From Bacteroidota bacterium (GTDB taxonomy: Bacteria > Bacteroidota > Ignavibacteria > Ignavibacteriales > Melioribacteraceae), in contig JAHJUE010000005.1 in NCBI GenBank assembly GCA_018829205.1, positions 173,265 through 237,264 on the forward strand: 64,000 nt of DNA, read 5' to 3'. Made by a program: the position numbers and the translations under genes. Within the stretch, counting starts at the first letter, position 1, and each line of letters begins with the position of its first letter. The notes below the pieces were generated by a model that was not told where the DNA came from, did no database searches, and saw nothing but the letters and a program-made list of their open reading frames with translations. Below are positions 8,884-17,636 of this stretch, one piece after another.

Positions 8884-10065
8884 ATGAACGCTGTTATACT
8901 TAAAAAAGGAAGAGAATCATCATTATATCGAAATCATCCATGGGTTTTTTCGGGAGCGATTCAAGAACTTAAAGGAAACCCGGTAAGCGGTGAAACAGTT
9001 GATGTTTTATCATTTAAGAATGAGTTCCTCGCCAAAGGTTCATATTCTCCAAAATCTCAAATGACTGTAAGAGTATTAAGTTTTGATAAAAATGAAATAA
9101 TTGATGAAAACTTTTTTTATCAAAAAATTAAATCTGCCAAAATGAAGAAAGAATTATTAATGGACGAATTCTCAAATTCATACCGCGTGATTTTCGGCGA
9201 GTCGGACGGCCTGCCAGGATTAATAATTGATAAATATAATCATGTTCTGGTCTGCCAGTTTCTATCGGCTGGAGCCGAATATTGGAAAGAGATAATAGTA
9301 CAACAACTAATTAATATATTTAATCCGGTTTGTATATATGAAAGATCGGATGCCGATGTTAGAAAAAAAGAAGGACTCGGATTAATAAAACAATCATTGT
9401 ACGGTGAATTAAAAAACGAGGTTATTGAAATTTTAGAAAACGGCTGTAAATATTTTGTTGATGTAATAAATGGTCATAAAACTGGATTTTATCTGGATCA
9501 AAAAGTTAATAGAGCATTAGTCGGTAATTACGCCGAAAATAAAAACATACTCAATTGTTTTTCATATACCGGAGGTTTTTCGATTACGGCATTAAATAAC
9601 GGGGCCGTGTCTGTTACCAACATTGACTCATCCAGTAATGCATTAAAACTTTTATTAAAGAATTGTGAACTGAATAATATAAGCAGCGGCAAAATTATAA
9701 ATGTGCAGGGCAATGTTTTTAATATTCTTAGGGAATATGTAAATGAAGGGAAGAAGTTTGATGTAATAATTCTTGACCCTCCCAAACTTGTTGAATCGGC
9801 CGGACAATTAACAAAAGGGGCAAGAGCGTATAAAGATTTAAATATGACGGCATTTAAACTTCTAAATGAAAACGGTATACTTTTTACCTTTTCATGTTCA
9901 GGCTTATTAAGTGCGGAACTTTTTCAAAAAATTGTTTTTGACGCTTCGGCCGACGCGAAAATAAACGCACAAATTATTGGCAGAATGTCTCAATCACCCG
10001 ATCACGGCGTAAGTTTAAATTTTCCGGAAGCATGGTATTTAAAAGGTTTGGTGTGCAGAGTATAA
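8884..10065 (+). CDS. Class I rRNA methyltransferase, RlmI-like
   Basis: SAM-dependent 23S rRNA (cytosine-C5) methyltransferase of the RlmI/YccW family, 393 residues. The N-terminal part (about 1-75) fits a PUA RNA-binding domain, with H-P-W-V-F-S-G at 18-24. The family signature N-G-H-K-T-G-F-Y-L-D-Q is at 196-206. The SAM site is N-C-F-S-Y-T-G-G (224-231). D-P-P-K (298-301) and a late F-S-C-S-G give the catalytic elements. The methylated base cannot be decided from sequence alone. It is a single gene ending at a convergent terminator. Confidence 0.9.
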   Translation: MNAVILKKGRESSLYRNHPWVFSGAIQELKGNPVSGETVDVLSFKNEFLAKGSYSPKSQMTVRVLSFDKNEIIDENFFYQKIKSAKMKKELLMDEFSNSYRVIFGESDGLPGLIIDKYNHVLVCQFLSAGAEYWKEIIVQQLINIFNPVCIYERSDADVRKKEGLGLIKQSLYGELKNEVIEILENGCKYFVDVINGHKTGFYLDQKVNRALVGNYAENKNILNCFSYTGGFSITALNNGAVSVTNIDSSSNALKLLLKNCELNNISSGKIINVQGNVFNILREYVNEGKKFDVIILDPPKLVESAGQLTKGARAYKDLNMTAFKLLNENGILFTFSCSGLLSAELFQKIVFDASADAKINAQIIGRMSQSPDHGVSLNFPEAWYLKGLVCRV

Positions 10066-10077
10066 CCTTAATTTTTA

Positions 10078-10110
10078 TTACATCATTCCCGCGCAAAAGG
10101 AATGATGTAA
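10078..10110. terminator. Convergent bidirectional terminator
   Basis: Perfect 12-bp stem (TTACATCATTCC / GGAATGATGTAA) with a 9-nt loop at 10090-10098. It lies between the rRNA methyltransferase and the minus-strand phosphatase gene. T-rich flanks on the minus-strand exit side suggest it can serve both genes. Confidence 0.75.
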
Positions 10111-10117
10111 TGAAAAG

Positions 10118-11761
10118 TTATTTTGAAATTATTTTGAGCAAGCTTTTTCCGTCAATATTTTTATCGAAATTAATTCCTAAAAACTCCGCCAATGTCGGAA
10201 CAATATCAACAGTAGAAACCCGGTTATTGTATTTTCCCGGTATAATACCCGGTCCGTAAAATACTATTGGTACATGCGAATCGTAATCATAAGGCGAACC
10301 GTGATTTACTCCGTAATTATCATGATTTATTGTATAATATTTTTTTGCTCTTATTAGTATTTCATAACTTCGCTCGGGCAAAAAATTATTTTTATAATTC
10401 TCTAAATATTCTTTGCCGCCGCTGTTATTTAACTCTTCAATTGTATATGTATCTGCTACAAATGAAATATTTTTTAGTGCATCTGCAACAGCTTTTCTTA
10501 AATCAGCACGCGGAATATTTTTTTCATCAGCTTCAGCATAGTTTAATATCATACCGTTTGACGCGCTTTTTATTAAAATAGAGTTTTTAAGTCCGAGCAT
10601 TTTCTCTGCTTTTTCTACAGCTTCCGCATAATTCTTTTTTACTTCTGAATAGGGGATTCGTTTACTATCGTATCCTTTTCTTTGCAGTTCTTCTGAAACT
10701 GTTGCCGTGCCGTGGTCTGCGCTAAATGCCAAAACGTAATTATTTTTCCCAACATTTTCATCAAGGTATTTAAGAAATTCTCCGATATATTTATCGAGCC
10801 ATAAATAGTAATCCTGCATTTCCTGACTAAGCGGACCGAAGTCATGCCCAAGTTTATCTCCCGAAGAGCAGCCGATAAATAATAGGTCTGGGTTTTCATC
10901 ATTGCCGAGATTCGCATATTTAATTATTGATTTTGCAAAATCAAAATTAAACTCCTCACCAAATGGAGAATAAGGAAACAATTTAAAGAATGATTTTTTA
11001 TCGTTTTCATCTTTCTTTAATTTATGCGGGAATGTATTTCCAACACGTGTGTTTTCAAATGGGAAATCATCTTCGCGGGAAATTAAATATGAATCTTCGT
11101 TTAAATGTTTTTCCCAGTCATCGCCAAAATGTTTTAAAACGCTACCGGATAAATTAAATGAATCGACCCATGCAGGATACGAATTCATATAATATTCCGA
11201 TGTAACATACGTTCCTGAATTATCATCATACCAAAATACGCCGTCGGGATTTTGTCCGCCCATCATTATACTTGGTCTATCTTTTAAAGACACGCAATAA
11301 ATTTTACTTTTGCTGTTATTTTTTTTAAGCCAGTCCGATATGCCTGTTCTTAATAATCTAATAGGAGAAAGGCCATCCAAATCAGGGTGCCCAATAATTT
11401 TAGAAGAATCATCGGCGCATGAGTAAATAACTCGTTTGGAAGAATGATCATAATAATCATTTAAAACAATTCCGTGTTTTGAAGGGAAACAACCAGTTGC
11501 AATTGTAGCATGTCCGGGCGCGGTAGCAGTAAAAGCATGGTCGTGATAAGCTTCGGTAAAATATGCGCCGTTACTTAATAAATTTGAAATACCGCTGTCA
11601 AAATATCCTGCATATCTTATCAAATAATCATAACGCATTTGATCAACAACAATTATAACGGCAAGTTTGGTTTTGGGGGTTTCGCCTAATACATTTAAAT
11701 TTATAAATAATTGCAAAAGAAGCGTTATTTTAATAAAAGTTGAAAAAAAATGATTTGTCAT
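10118..11761 (-). CDS. Secreted alkaline phosphatase / phosphodiesterase-like protein (PafA-like)
   Basis: A 547-residue alkaline-phosphatase-superfamily enzyme with an N-terminal export signal (hydrophobic stretch about 8-24), so it is probably periplasmic. V-V-D40-Q-M-R-Y-D is the first metal-binding strand. T80 in T-A-P-G-H-A-T-I-A-T-G aligns with the threonine nucleophile of PafA-type phosphatases. A-D-H-G-T-A-T is a second metal site, and H-G-S-P-Y-D-Y-D-S-H-V-P matches the late metal histidine region. The family contains phosphate monoesterases and diesterases and which this is cannot be seen. It is monocistronic. Confidence 0.85.
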   Translation of the reverse strand: MTNHFFSTFIKITLLLQLFINLNVLGETPKTKLAVIIVVDQMRYDYLIRYAGYFDSGISNLLSNGAYFTEAYHDHAFTATAPGHATIATGCFPSKHGIVLNDYYDHSSKRVIYSCADDSSKIIGHPDLDGLSPIRLLRTGISDWLKKNNSKSKIYCVSLKDRPSIMMGGQNPDGVFWYDDNSGTYVTSEYYMNSYPAWVDSFNLSGSVLKHFGDDWEKHLNEDSYLISREDDFPFENTRVGNTFPHKLKKDENDKKSFFKLFPYSPFGEEFNFDFAKSIIKYANLGNDENPDLLFIGCSSGDKLGHDFGPLSQEMQDYYLWLDKYIGEFLKYLDENVGKNNYVLAFSADHGTATVSEELQRKGYDSKRIPYSEVKKNYAEAVEKAEKMLGLKNSILIKSASNGMILNYAEADEKNIPRADLRKAVADALKNISFVADTYTIEELNNSGGKEYLENYKNNFLPERSYEILIRAKKYYTINHDNYGVNHGSPYDYDSHVPIVFYGPGIIPGKYNNRVSTVDIVPTLAEFLGINFDKNIDGKSLLKIISK

Positions 11762-11912
11762 AAGTACCTTTAATTAGCAAATAATAGAAATTATTTTTTG
11801 ATAAACATTGTTAATTTTCAATTTCTAATGTTAAAAAATATTGAAAATATATTCTCAAAAGTTTCAAGATAAAATACGAAAGCAAAAATTCTAAATGAAT
11901 AATAAAATTAAT

Positions 11913-11942
11913 TTGACATTGAGTCCTATGTTTATAATTTAG
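11913..11942 (+). promoter_or_regulatory. Bacteroidetes-type promoter for the RNA at 11946
   Basis: TTG at 11913-11915 is followed after 19 nt by TAATTTAG (11935-11942), one base off the Bacteroidetes -7 consensus TAnnTTTG at the usual spacing. It puts the transcription start near 11946-11950. Confidence 0.55.
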
Positions 11943-11945
11943 GAA

Positions 11946-12130
11946 GGTAGATGTGGAGCCTAAAAGTTTTTTTTAGAAGGGTTTCTCCGCAAACCGAACA
12001 AATATAAAAAACGGCGAAACATCTGGGTGGTCCGACAATACCACTCTTATTAGGACGATGCCATTGTAAAGTGGCAAAGGAGTAATTAACCCCTTATATC
12101 ATCAAATGGATGACATAAGGGGTTTTTGTT
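11946..12130 (+). ncRNA. Unassigned structured RNA or leader upstream of cytidine deaminase
   Basis: The 460-bp gap between the phosphatase and cytidine deaminase genes has no credible ORF. From about 11946 to 12130 it carries a promoter-to-terminator unit with several pairings. AGATGT (11949-11954) pairs with ACATCT (12019-12024) and encloses CTAAAA/TTTTAG and GGAG/CTCC hairpin arms. GTGGT (12027-12031) pairs with ACCAC (12040-12044). GCCATT (12060-12065) pairs with AGTGGC (12070-12075) across a GTAA loop. A terminator follows. It could be a free small RNA or an attenuating leader for the gene starting at 12222. It lacks the conserved cores of SRP RNA, RNase P RNA, tmRNA and the common riboswitches I know. 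From 11762 to about 11912 I see nothing beyond AT-rich spacer. Confidence 0.5.
12088..12130 (+). terminator. Terminator of the RNA unit
   Basis: Long stem AACCCCTTAT (12088-12097) with ATAAGGGGTT (12115-12124), one A/C mismatch, then TCATC/GATGA closing a 5-nt loop, followed by TTTTTGTTTT. Transcripts from the promoter at 11913 should end here unless the stem is prevented from forming. Confidence 0.9.
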
Positions 12131-12221
12131 TTAAACGTATTGATGTTAATATGTTCGTAAAAATTTTATTTTAATATGTTAAAAAGAAATTTTATAATTG
12201 TTATAACAATGGAATTTTATT

Positions 12222-13133
12222 ATGAGCTTAAAACCGGATCTGTTTGATATGTTTATTTCCGAGTTACCCGGGAATGTGAAAAAGTATTTTCAGAAAATAG
12301 CCGAAGAAAACAATATTGTGTCGGCGCAAATAAACGGTGAAATTCAAAAAGAATTAAATATAGACATAGAAAACCTTATGGTAATGCTTCTTCCGTTTGC
12401 GGCCGAATTTGCCAAGGTGCCGGTTTCGCAATTTAAAGTTGGAGCGTCGGTTTTATGCAATAGCGGAAATATTTATTTGGGTTCCAATATGGAATTTAAA
12501 GGCGGATCATTAAATTGTTCAATACACGCGGAACAGTCAGCGATTAATAATGCATGGTTAAACGGAGAAACCGGAATTTCAAAAATTGCCGTTACTTCCG
12601 CACCGTGCGGACACTGCCGACAGTTTCTAAATGAATTAATTAATTCAGAAGAGGTTATAATTATTTTAGCCGATCAAAAAACTAGGATGATAGAAAGTTA
12701 TAATCTCGCGCAGTTTTTACCAAATTCCTTTGGTCCGGCCGACCTAAATATTAATGATTATATGATGAAAGATGAAGATCATAAATTATCAATTGTTTAT
12801 TCCGAGGATGAACTTATTGATAAGGCACTAAAAGCCGCAAATAAAAGTTACGCGCCATATAGTAAAAATTATTCAGGAGTTTCTGTAAAATTAAAGAACG
12901 GTATAGTCTATAACGGAAGGTATGCTGAAAACGCAGCTTATAATCCCAGTCTTTCCCCGCTTCAATCTGCATTAGCATTTATAAATATGAATTTATTAAT
13001 TGGTGCTGAGAATGAAATTGAAGAAGTAGTTTTGGTTGAATCAAGTTCGATAATAAGTCAGAAGCGATTTACCGAAACTTTATTATCATCGTTGGGCGAT
13101 ATAAAGTTTAGGTACTTTTGTATTAAAAATTAA
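12222..13133 (+). CDS. cdd: Cytidine deaminase (two-domain, dimeric type)
   Basis: Hydrolyses cytidine and deoxycytidine to uridine and deoxyuridine in pyrimidine salvage. The 303-residue length and duplicated fold match the E. coli-type dimeric enzyme, not the short tetrameric one. The N-terminal catalytic domain carries H102-A-E104 and P-C129-G-H-C132-R-Q, giving the three zinc ligands and the proton-shuttling glutamate. The C-terminal half (about 195-300) is the second, non-catalytic deaminase domain. The terminator 92 bp upstream leaves open control by an RNA leader. Its stop overlaps the convergent hydrolase gene by 4 bp. Confidence 0.93.
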   Translation: MSLKPDLFDMFISELPGNVKKYFQKIAEENNIVSAQINGEIQKELNIDIENLMVMLLPFAAEFAKVPVSQFKVGASVLCNSGNIYLGSNMEFKGGSLNCSIHAEQSAINNAWLNGETGISKIAVTSAPCGHCRQFLNELINSEEVIIILADQKTRMIESYNLAQFLPNSFGPADLNINDYMMKDEDHKLSIVYSEDELIDKALKAANKSYAPYSKNYSGVSVKLKNGIVYNGRYAENAAYNPSLSPLQSALAFINMNLLIGAENEIEEVVLVESSSIISQKRFTETLLSSLGDIKFRYFCIKN

Positions 13134-13852
13134 TTTACAGGCACATGCACTAAAAAATACTCTTTCGCGGTTTCACCTATTTTACTTGCTTCTTCCATTG
13201 TCATATGCAGATCACTTGCTTTACCGTCGGTTGCCCCGGCTTCAATAATTGCGAGATCCGACCCTTTTGACATTTTAACTAGCGAATCGCAATAAGCTGT
13301 ATCGCCGCCGTAACAAATGGATTTTCCTTTGTAGGTAAATTTAAATCCCAGAGAAGGAACCAACTCTGTAGTGCCGTCTGCATTAATTTCTTTATGATTA
13401 ACTTTAAATGGTGTAATGCGAACTGTTTTACGGCTGAATGCTTTTGTATTATTTATTTCAATAAGATTAATTTTGTATGTTAACTCAGCACCGTAAACGG
13501 AATTAAATGCTTTATAAATGCTTAAAATTTCTGCGCAGCCTTTAGGGAAATATATATTAAGAGGTGTTTTTCTTCTCATTACCGAAAGGTATGTAAGGAA
13601 AGACCAAAGACCTCCTACATGATCGTGATGACCGTGACTGATAAATACATCTGAAATATTTTTAATTTCTTTTGGACCTATTTCTTTTGTTAGATCTCTT
13701 AATATACCGTCGCCGGGATCAACAACAAAAGCTGAATTATCGGTTGTTAATAAAATACCGGTCGCAACATTCGGAATTGAACAGAAAATTTTTATAAAAA
13801 AATCGCTTTTCTGCCAAATCATTGGATATTGAGGAGTATATTTTTTTGCCAC
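13130..13852 (-). CDS. Metallo-beta-lactamase-fold hydrolase (RNase Z/arylsulfatase-like)
   Basis: A 240-residue MBL-fold protein with the metal motif H73-G-H75-H-D77-H78. Further metal ligands are likely in C-Y-G-G-D-T-A (near 175) and the late V-H-V-P. The H-x-T-x-x-E-A segment (L-H-M-T-M-E-E-A-S) is typical of the RNase Z-like branch, but the protein is shorter than tRNase Z and lacks an obvious exosite, so a different phosphodiesterase or hydrolase function is possible. No signal peptide is seen. Confidence 0.8.
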   Translation of the reverse strand: MAKKYTPQYPMIWQKSDFFIKIFCSIPNVATGILLTTDNSAFVVDPGDGILRDLTKEIGPKEIKNISDVFISHGHHDHVGGLWSFLTYLSVMRRKTPLNIYFPKGCAEILSIYKAFNSVYGAELTYKINLIEINNTKAFSRKTVRITPFKVNHKEINADGTTELVPSLGFKFTYKGKSICYGGDTAYCDSLVKMSKGSDLAIIEAGATDGKASDLHMTMEEASKIGETAKEYFLVHVPVN

Positions 13853-13883
13853 TTTATTTACCGTAAAACTTATTATAAAAAAG

Positions 13884-15917
13884 TTAAATAATAATTTGCG
13901 CTACAATTCCGCCTACTAAAAATGCCGTAAACCAGGTTCCGAACCAAATTGTAAGACCTTCTTTCCATCCTCTTTCTTTTAACATAACAACAAAGGAAGC
14001 TATACAAGGAACGAATAATGTAATTGTAATTATGGCAACAGTAATCTGCATTGTTGAAAGCGTCATGCTAAATAATCCTGCAGCTCCAAAATCCCTTCTT
14101 ACCATTCCCATAACAAATGCATTAGCGGCTTCTTTAGGAAGCAACAGCCATTTTGTTGTTAAAGGAGCAAGCACATCCTGAAATACATAAAGAATACCGG
14201 TAATTTCGAGAAAACCGACTGCAAGCGCGCCAACAAAAAACCAGACGCCTGCTTCTTTCATAAAACCCGAAGTTCTGAAAATGGTTTTCTTTAAAACATT
14301 TTTTAATTTTGGAACCTGCATAACCGGCAGATCAATTAATAACGGTGAACTTTCGCCGGGAATTAATTTATCTAATAATGTAGATAATCCAATTAATACC
14401 GTAAAAATAACAGTTGCGTAAATAGCCATTGGACCAATTCCTGCGCCGGTTAATAACACGGCAATAACCGACAACTGAGCTGAACAGGGAATAGCAAATT
14501 GAAGAATTGCCGTTACAATTGTTTTTTCTCTGTTTGAACCTAAAATACGTGTAGTAATATTTGCCATTGTAACACAACCGAAACCAAGCATTATTGGAAT
14601 AACAGCTTTACCGTTTAATCCAATTTTGTTTAATGACCTGTCAAGCATTGTAGCCAATCGGGGAAGATAACCGCTGTCTTCAAGAAGGGCCATTACGAAA
14701 TAAAATCCGATTACAAGTGGCATTAATAAAAACAATAAATAGGTAATTGTCATTGTAACAACGCCGAATTCACCGAAAAACAATCGAACTATTTTATTCT
14801 CAAAATGAAATGTTGAAGTTGCTCCGGGCTGCGATGAAAAATCTTTAAATTCCTTGCCGGATAAAGGCAATGCTTTTATTCCTTCGGGGAATGAAAAAGA
14901 TTTTTGATTAATTACATTATCTTCATCGTCAAGTATTTCCACATCAATTGAAGTAGCCGTATATTCCGATACAAAGGATTTGGTGTAATATTCAAATGTA
15001 TTTATACCAAGTGTATTTTCAGTATAATCAACAACCCGTTGTGAAATTACATCGCCTATAAAGAAGTAAACAATGGTAAGTATAATAGCTAAAACCGGAA
15101 TTCCGGTTTTAGGATTTAAAGAGAGTTTGCCAAGCAGATTAAAAAACTCGCCTTTTTTAGAATCTTCATGTTCAACAGTATCAACAATTTCATTAACAAG
15201 ATTTCGTCTTGTAATATAAATTTTTTCTCTTTCGTCAGGTGTGCCGCAAGGAACATTATTTCTTTTTGCGACAATTTCATCTCCCTCTAAAATTAGAAGG
15301 GATTCAGGCTGACTTACCCCTTTATCCATAACCTGCTGAATCAGAAACTGCAGTTCAAGTTTCTGGTTTCCTATTTTCGCGTTTTCAATTGCTTCATCTA
15401 ATCTGTCAAACCCAATTTCATCTGCTGCTGAAGTTTTTATTACTGGAACTCCCAGCATTTCAGAAAGTTTTTCATCGTTAATTTTAATTTTACGTTTGGT
15501 AACTTCATCCGAAAAATTTAAAAGAACAGCTATTTTTTTCCCCATATCTATCAGCTGCAGAGTTAAAAATAAATCTCTTTCAAGGTGGAGAGAATTTACA
15601 ACATTAATTATAATGTCGCCTGAAAGAATTATATCGCGAGCGACTTCTTCTTCTTCATTAAATGAAGAGACGCCGTAAATTCCCGGGGTATCGTATAAAT
15701 CATATTTTTTATAATTAGCTTTTGATATAGAAACAGTTGTTCCCGGGAAATTTGAAACATCAACATACATTCCGCTTAAGAAATTAAAAAACAACGATTT
15801 CCCGACATTCGGATTACCCACAAGAACTAAAGATTTCTTTTTATCTATTATTGCCTGCGCTTGTTCAAATGTAAGCTGATTATCATTATCCGCGTTAAAT
15901 ATTTTATCAGATCTCAT
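13884..15917 (-). CDS. feoB: Ferrous iron transporter FeoB
   Basis: Inner-membrane Fe(II) uptake protein of 677 residues. The N-terminal G domain has G1 G-N-P-N-V-G-K-S (34-41), a G2 region P-G-T-T (59-62) and G3 D-T-P-G (76-79). The C-terminal part has about eight hydrophobic segments, with the G-C-V-T-M-A-N pore/Gate motif and M-V-R-R-D-F-G-A-A-G. A periplasmic stretch at roughly 285-370 is longer than usual. It follows feoA after 8 bp and fur in turn, so the three form a fur-feoA-feoB operon under iron control. Confidence 0.95.
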   Translation of the reverse strand: MRSDKIFNADNDNQLTFEQAQAIIDKKKSLVLVGNPNVGKSLFFNFLSGMYVDVSNFPGTTVSISKANYKKYDLYDTPGIYGVSSFNEEEEVARDIILSGDIIINVVNSLHLERDLFLTLQLIDMGKKIAVLLNFSDEVTKRKIKINDEKLSEMLGVPVIKTSAADEIGFDRLDEAIENAKIGNQKLELQFLIQQVMDKGVSQPESLLILEGDEIVAKRNNVPCGTPDEREKIYITRRNLVNEIVDTVEHEDSKKGEFFNLLGKLSLNPKTGIPVLAIILTIVYFFIGDVISQRVVDYTENTLGINTFEYYTKSFVSEYTATSIDVEILDDEDNVINQKSFSFPEGIKALPLSGKEFKDFSSQPGATSTFHFENKIVRLFFGEFGVVTMTITYLLFLLMPLVIGFYFVMALLEDSGYLPRLATMLDRSLNKIGLNGKAVIPIMLGFGCVTMANITTRILGSNREKTIVTAILQFAIPCSAQLSVIAVLLTGAGIGPMAIYATVIFTVLIGLSTLLDKLIPGESSPLLIDLPVMQVPKLKNVLKKTIFRTSGFMKEAGVWFFVGALAVGFLEITGILYVFQDVLAPLTTKWLLLPKEAANAFVMGMVRRDFGAAGLFSMTLSTMQITVAIITITLFVPCIASFVVMLKERGWKEGLTIWFGTWFTAFLVGGIVAQIII

Positions 15918-15925
15918 AAATTGCC

Positions 15926-16153
15926 TTACTGGAGAATTACTTTTATTTTATTGGCCAGGTCAAAACCAATAGCTATTTCCTGCCTGTTTTTCTGTATTAT
16001 AATTGTTCCGCCCGGCAGTCTTTCAAGGCAAAAAACCGTATCGCCTTCTGAAATGCCTAATCGGATTAATCTTACTTTTATTTCACCTTCCGGTAAACTT
16101 AAAATTGTTACCGGACTTCCTTTTTTTGCTTTGTCGAGAGTTCCGTTATTCAT
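15926..16153 (-). CDS. feoA: FeoA, ferrous iron transport partner
   Basis: Small cytoplasmic SH3-like protein that supports FeoB. The 75-residue form starting at the ATG at 16153 matches normal FeoA size. An upstream in-frame ATG at 16222 would add 23 residues unlike FeoA and lies inside fur, so I reject it. Visible family features are V-R-L-I-R-L-G-I-S-E-G-D-T-V and the closing A-I-G-F-D-L-A-N-K-I. The start overlaps the end of fur by 8 bp and feoB starts 8 bp after the stop codon. Confidence 0.9.
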   Translation of the reverse strand: MNNGTLDKAKKGSPVTILSLPEGEIKVRLIRLGISEGDTVFCLERLPGGTIIIQKNRQEIAIGFDLANKIKVILQ

Positions 16154-16613
16154 CTGAGTAATTACCGCATTCCTTATTTGTGCATCTGCCGAAAATATTA
16201 AAAGAGTATCCGCTGCTTTCAAAACCCATTTCTTTACTTACTTCTTCAATAATCTTATCCATTTTAGGAGTGCTGAATTCTTTAATTTTTCCGCAGTTAA
16301 CACAAATCAAATGATCATGATTTTTTCTGTTAAAGCTTGATTCATAACGTGTTTTGTTTTCACCGAAATGACGTTTAGCCAGTAAATCACAGTTTGCCAA
16401 AAGTTCTAATGTGTTGTACACAGTTGCTCTTGAAACGTTGGATTTGAAATTTTTCATTTCAATATAAAGTTCATCAGCTCCAAAATGTCCGTCATAGTCA
16501 AGCGCATATTCAAGCACTTCAAACCTTTCCGGAGTAATTCGGTGTTTTTCACGTTTTAAGTACTTTGTGAACTGTTCGTGAGCTTTAGGATATTTTAGAT
16601 TTTCCTTTTTCAT
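16146..16613 (-). CDS. fur: Fur-family metal-responsive repressor
   Basis: A 155-residue winged-helix regulator. The DNA-binding part (about 10-85) has the R-I-T-P-E-R-F-E-V-L-E start and the recognition helix around S-R-A-T-V-Y-N-T-L-E-L-L (61-72). The C-terminal dimerisation part has two CxxC-like structural zinc pairs, C104/C107 and C144/C149, and a metal-sensing H-D-H-L-I-C segment. Position ahead of feoAB supports iron sensing. PerR or Zur specificity cannot be fully excluded from sequence. Confidence 0.92.
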   Translation of the reverse strand: MKKENLKYPKAHEQFTKYLKREKHRITPERFEVLEYALDYDGHFGADELYIEMKNFKSNVSRATVYNTLELLANCDLLAKRHFGENKTRYESSFNRKNHDHLICVNCGKIKEFSTPKMDKIIEEVSKEMGFESSGYSFNIFGRCTNKECGNYSDE

Positions 16614-16621
16614 AACCTATT

Positions 16622-16634
16622 TAGATTTAGTCTA
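16622..16634. promoter_or_regulatory. Inverted repeat in fur leader
   Basis: TAGA-N5-TCTA (TAGATTTAGTCTA) lies 9-21 bp upstream of the fur start codon. This is where an autoregulatory site would sit, but it is shorter than a standard Fur box, so the call is tentative. Confidence 0.3.
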
Positions 16635-16818
16635 CATAAAATTACTATATTAAATTTAATTATGCAAAATAAATATTCATGTCCTATTTTAATTTTTTCC
16701 TAAATTTTGAATCAAATTGTACATCTTATCTAAAAAAAGCATATTTTTATTTTCATATTTAACTTTCGAATAAAAATTTGTTTTTTTAAGAAACTTTTAA
16801 CCATAAAATGGAGTTTTA

Positions 16819-17019
16819 ATGTCAAATAATTTTGAAGTAATTGAAAGAGTAGGAATTTCTTATGAAAGTTCCTCAGATGCCATAAAGTCTGTTGTTAATG
16901 AAGCAAATAACGAAAAAAAAATAGGCTGGTTTGAAGTAATTGAAGAAAGAGGTAGAGTAACCGGCGACGGTAAAGTAGAGTTTCAAGTAAAGGTAAGACT
17001 TGGAAGAAAGTTAGACTAA
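16819..17019 (+). CDS. Dodecin, flavin-storage protein
   Basis: A 66-residue protein matching dodecin, the small dodecameric flavin-binding protein that stores riboflavin/FMN and limits photochemical damage. V-I-E-R-V-G-I-S near the start, A-I-K-S-V-V near 22, the flavin-stacking tryptophan in I-G-W-F-E-V (residue 37), and F-Q-V-K-V-R-L-G at the end are all in place. It leads a small redox group with two peroxiredoxin genes, 28 bp before the first. Confidence 0.92.
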   Translation: MSNNFEVIERVGISYESSSDAIKSVVNEANNEKKIGWFEVIEERGRVTGDGKVEFQVKVRLGRKLD

Positions 17020-17047
17020 GCTATAAAATTGTGTGAAAGGAAAATAA

Positions 17048-17530
17048 ATGTCCATTAAAATAGGGGACGCCGCTCCAGAATTTTCGTTAGTAAATTCTAA
17101 TGTTGAAAAGATTAAACTTAGTGATTACAAAGGGGATAAAAATGTTGTTCTTTTGTTTTTTCCCATGGTTAATTCATCTGTGTGTGAAAAAGAATTATGT
17201 TCAACGCGCGACGGTCTTTCTCAATATGAGGATTTAAACGCTCAGGTATTAGCAATAAGCGTAGATAGTCATTATGCGCAAAAATTATGGACAGAAAAAC
17301 ATAAATTCAATTTTCCTCTTTTAAGTGATTTTAATAAAGAGGTCTCGCAAAAGTACGGAGTAATTCACGATATTTTTGCTCCCGGAAAATTAGATTATAA
17401 GGGCGTTTCTAAAAGATCCGTATTTGTAATTGATAAAAACGGAATTGTTAGACATGCCGAGATTTTAGAAAATCCCGGCAATGAACCAAATTATGAAGCA
17501 GTAAAAGAAATTCTTAAAAAATTGGATTAA
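17048..17530 (+). CDS. Peroxiredoxin, AhpE/1-Cys-like
   Basis: Thiol peroxidase of 160 residues that reduces peroxides in the cytoplasm. The active-site segment F-P39-M-V-N-S43-S-V-C46 fits P-x-x-x-S/T-x-x-C, with C46 peroxidatic. A second cysteine at 51 follows the C-T-K-E-L-C pattern of many AhpE/AhpC-like proteins. S43 stands where threonine is usual. It is in the same run as dodecin and separated from the next peroxiredoxin by a terminator. Confidence 0.9.
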   Translation: MSIKIGDAAPEFSLVNSNVEKIKLSDYKGDKNVVLLFFPMVNSSVCEKELCSTRDGLSQYEDLNAQVLAISVDSHYAQKLWTEKHKFNFPLLSDFNKEVSQKYGVIHDIFAPGKLDYKGVSKRSVFVIDKNGIVRHAEILENPGNEPNYEAVKEILKKLD

Positions 17531-17544
17531 TAAATTGTTATACT

Positions 17545-17591
17545 AATTTCCCTGTAGAAAAGTAAAAACTTTGCTATGGGGAATTTTTTTT
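17545..17591 (+). terminator. Terminator between the peroxiredoxin genes
   Basis: A stem of AATTTCCC with GGGGAATT (one T-G wobble), continued by TAG/CTA and an inner AAAGT/ACTTT hairpin, runs directly into a T8 tract. It ends the dodecin-peroxiredoxin transcript. Confidence 0.8.
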
Positions 17592-17636
17592 GAATAAATT
17601 TGTTAATACAAATACAGAATTAAAAAGGAATTAAAA

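Noticed and set aside
11946..12130. SRP RNA, RNase P RNA, tmRNA or a known riboswitch
   Set aside because: None of the conserved cores (GGAA tetraloop platform, GAGGAAAGTCC, tRNA-like ends, lysine/TPP/FMN/SAM signatures) is present. A short GGTCCGA-like stretch recalls the guanidine riboswitch, but the rest does not align.
16154..16222. Longer FeoA starting at 16222
   Set aside because: The extra 23 residues do not resemble FeoA and lie within the fur coding region.
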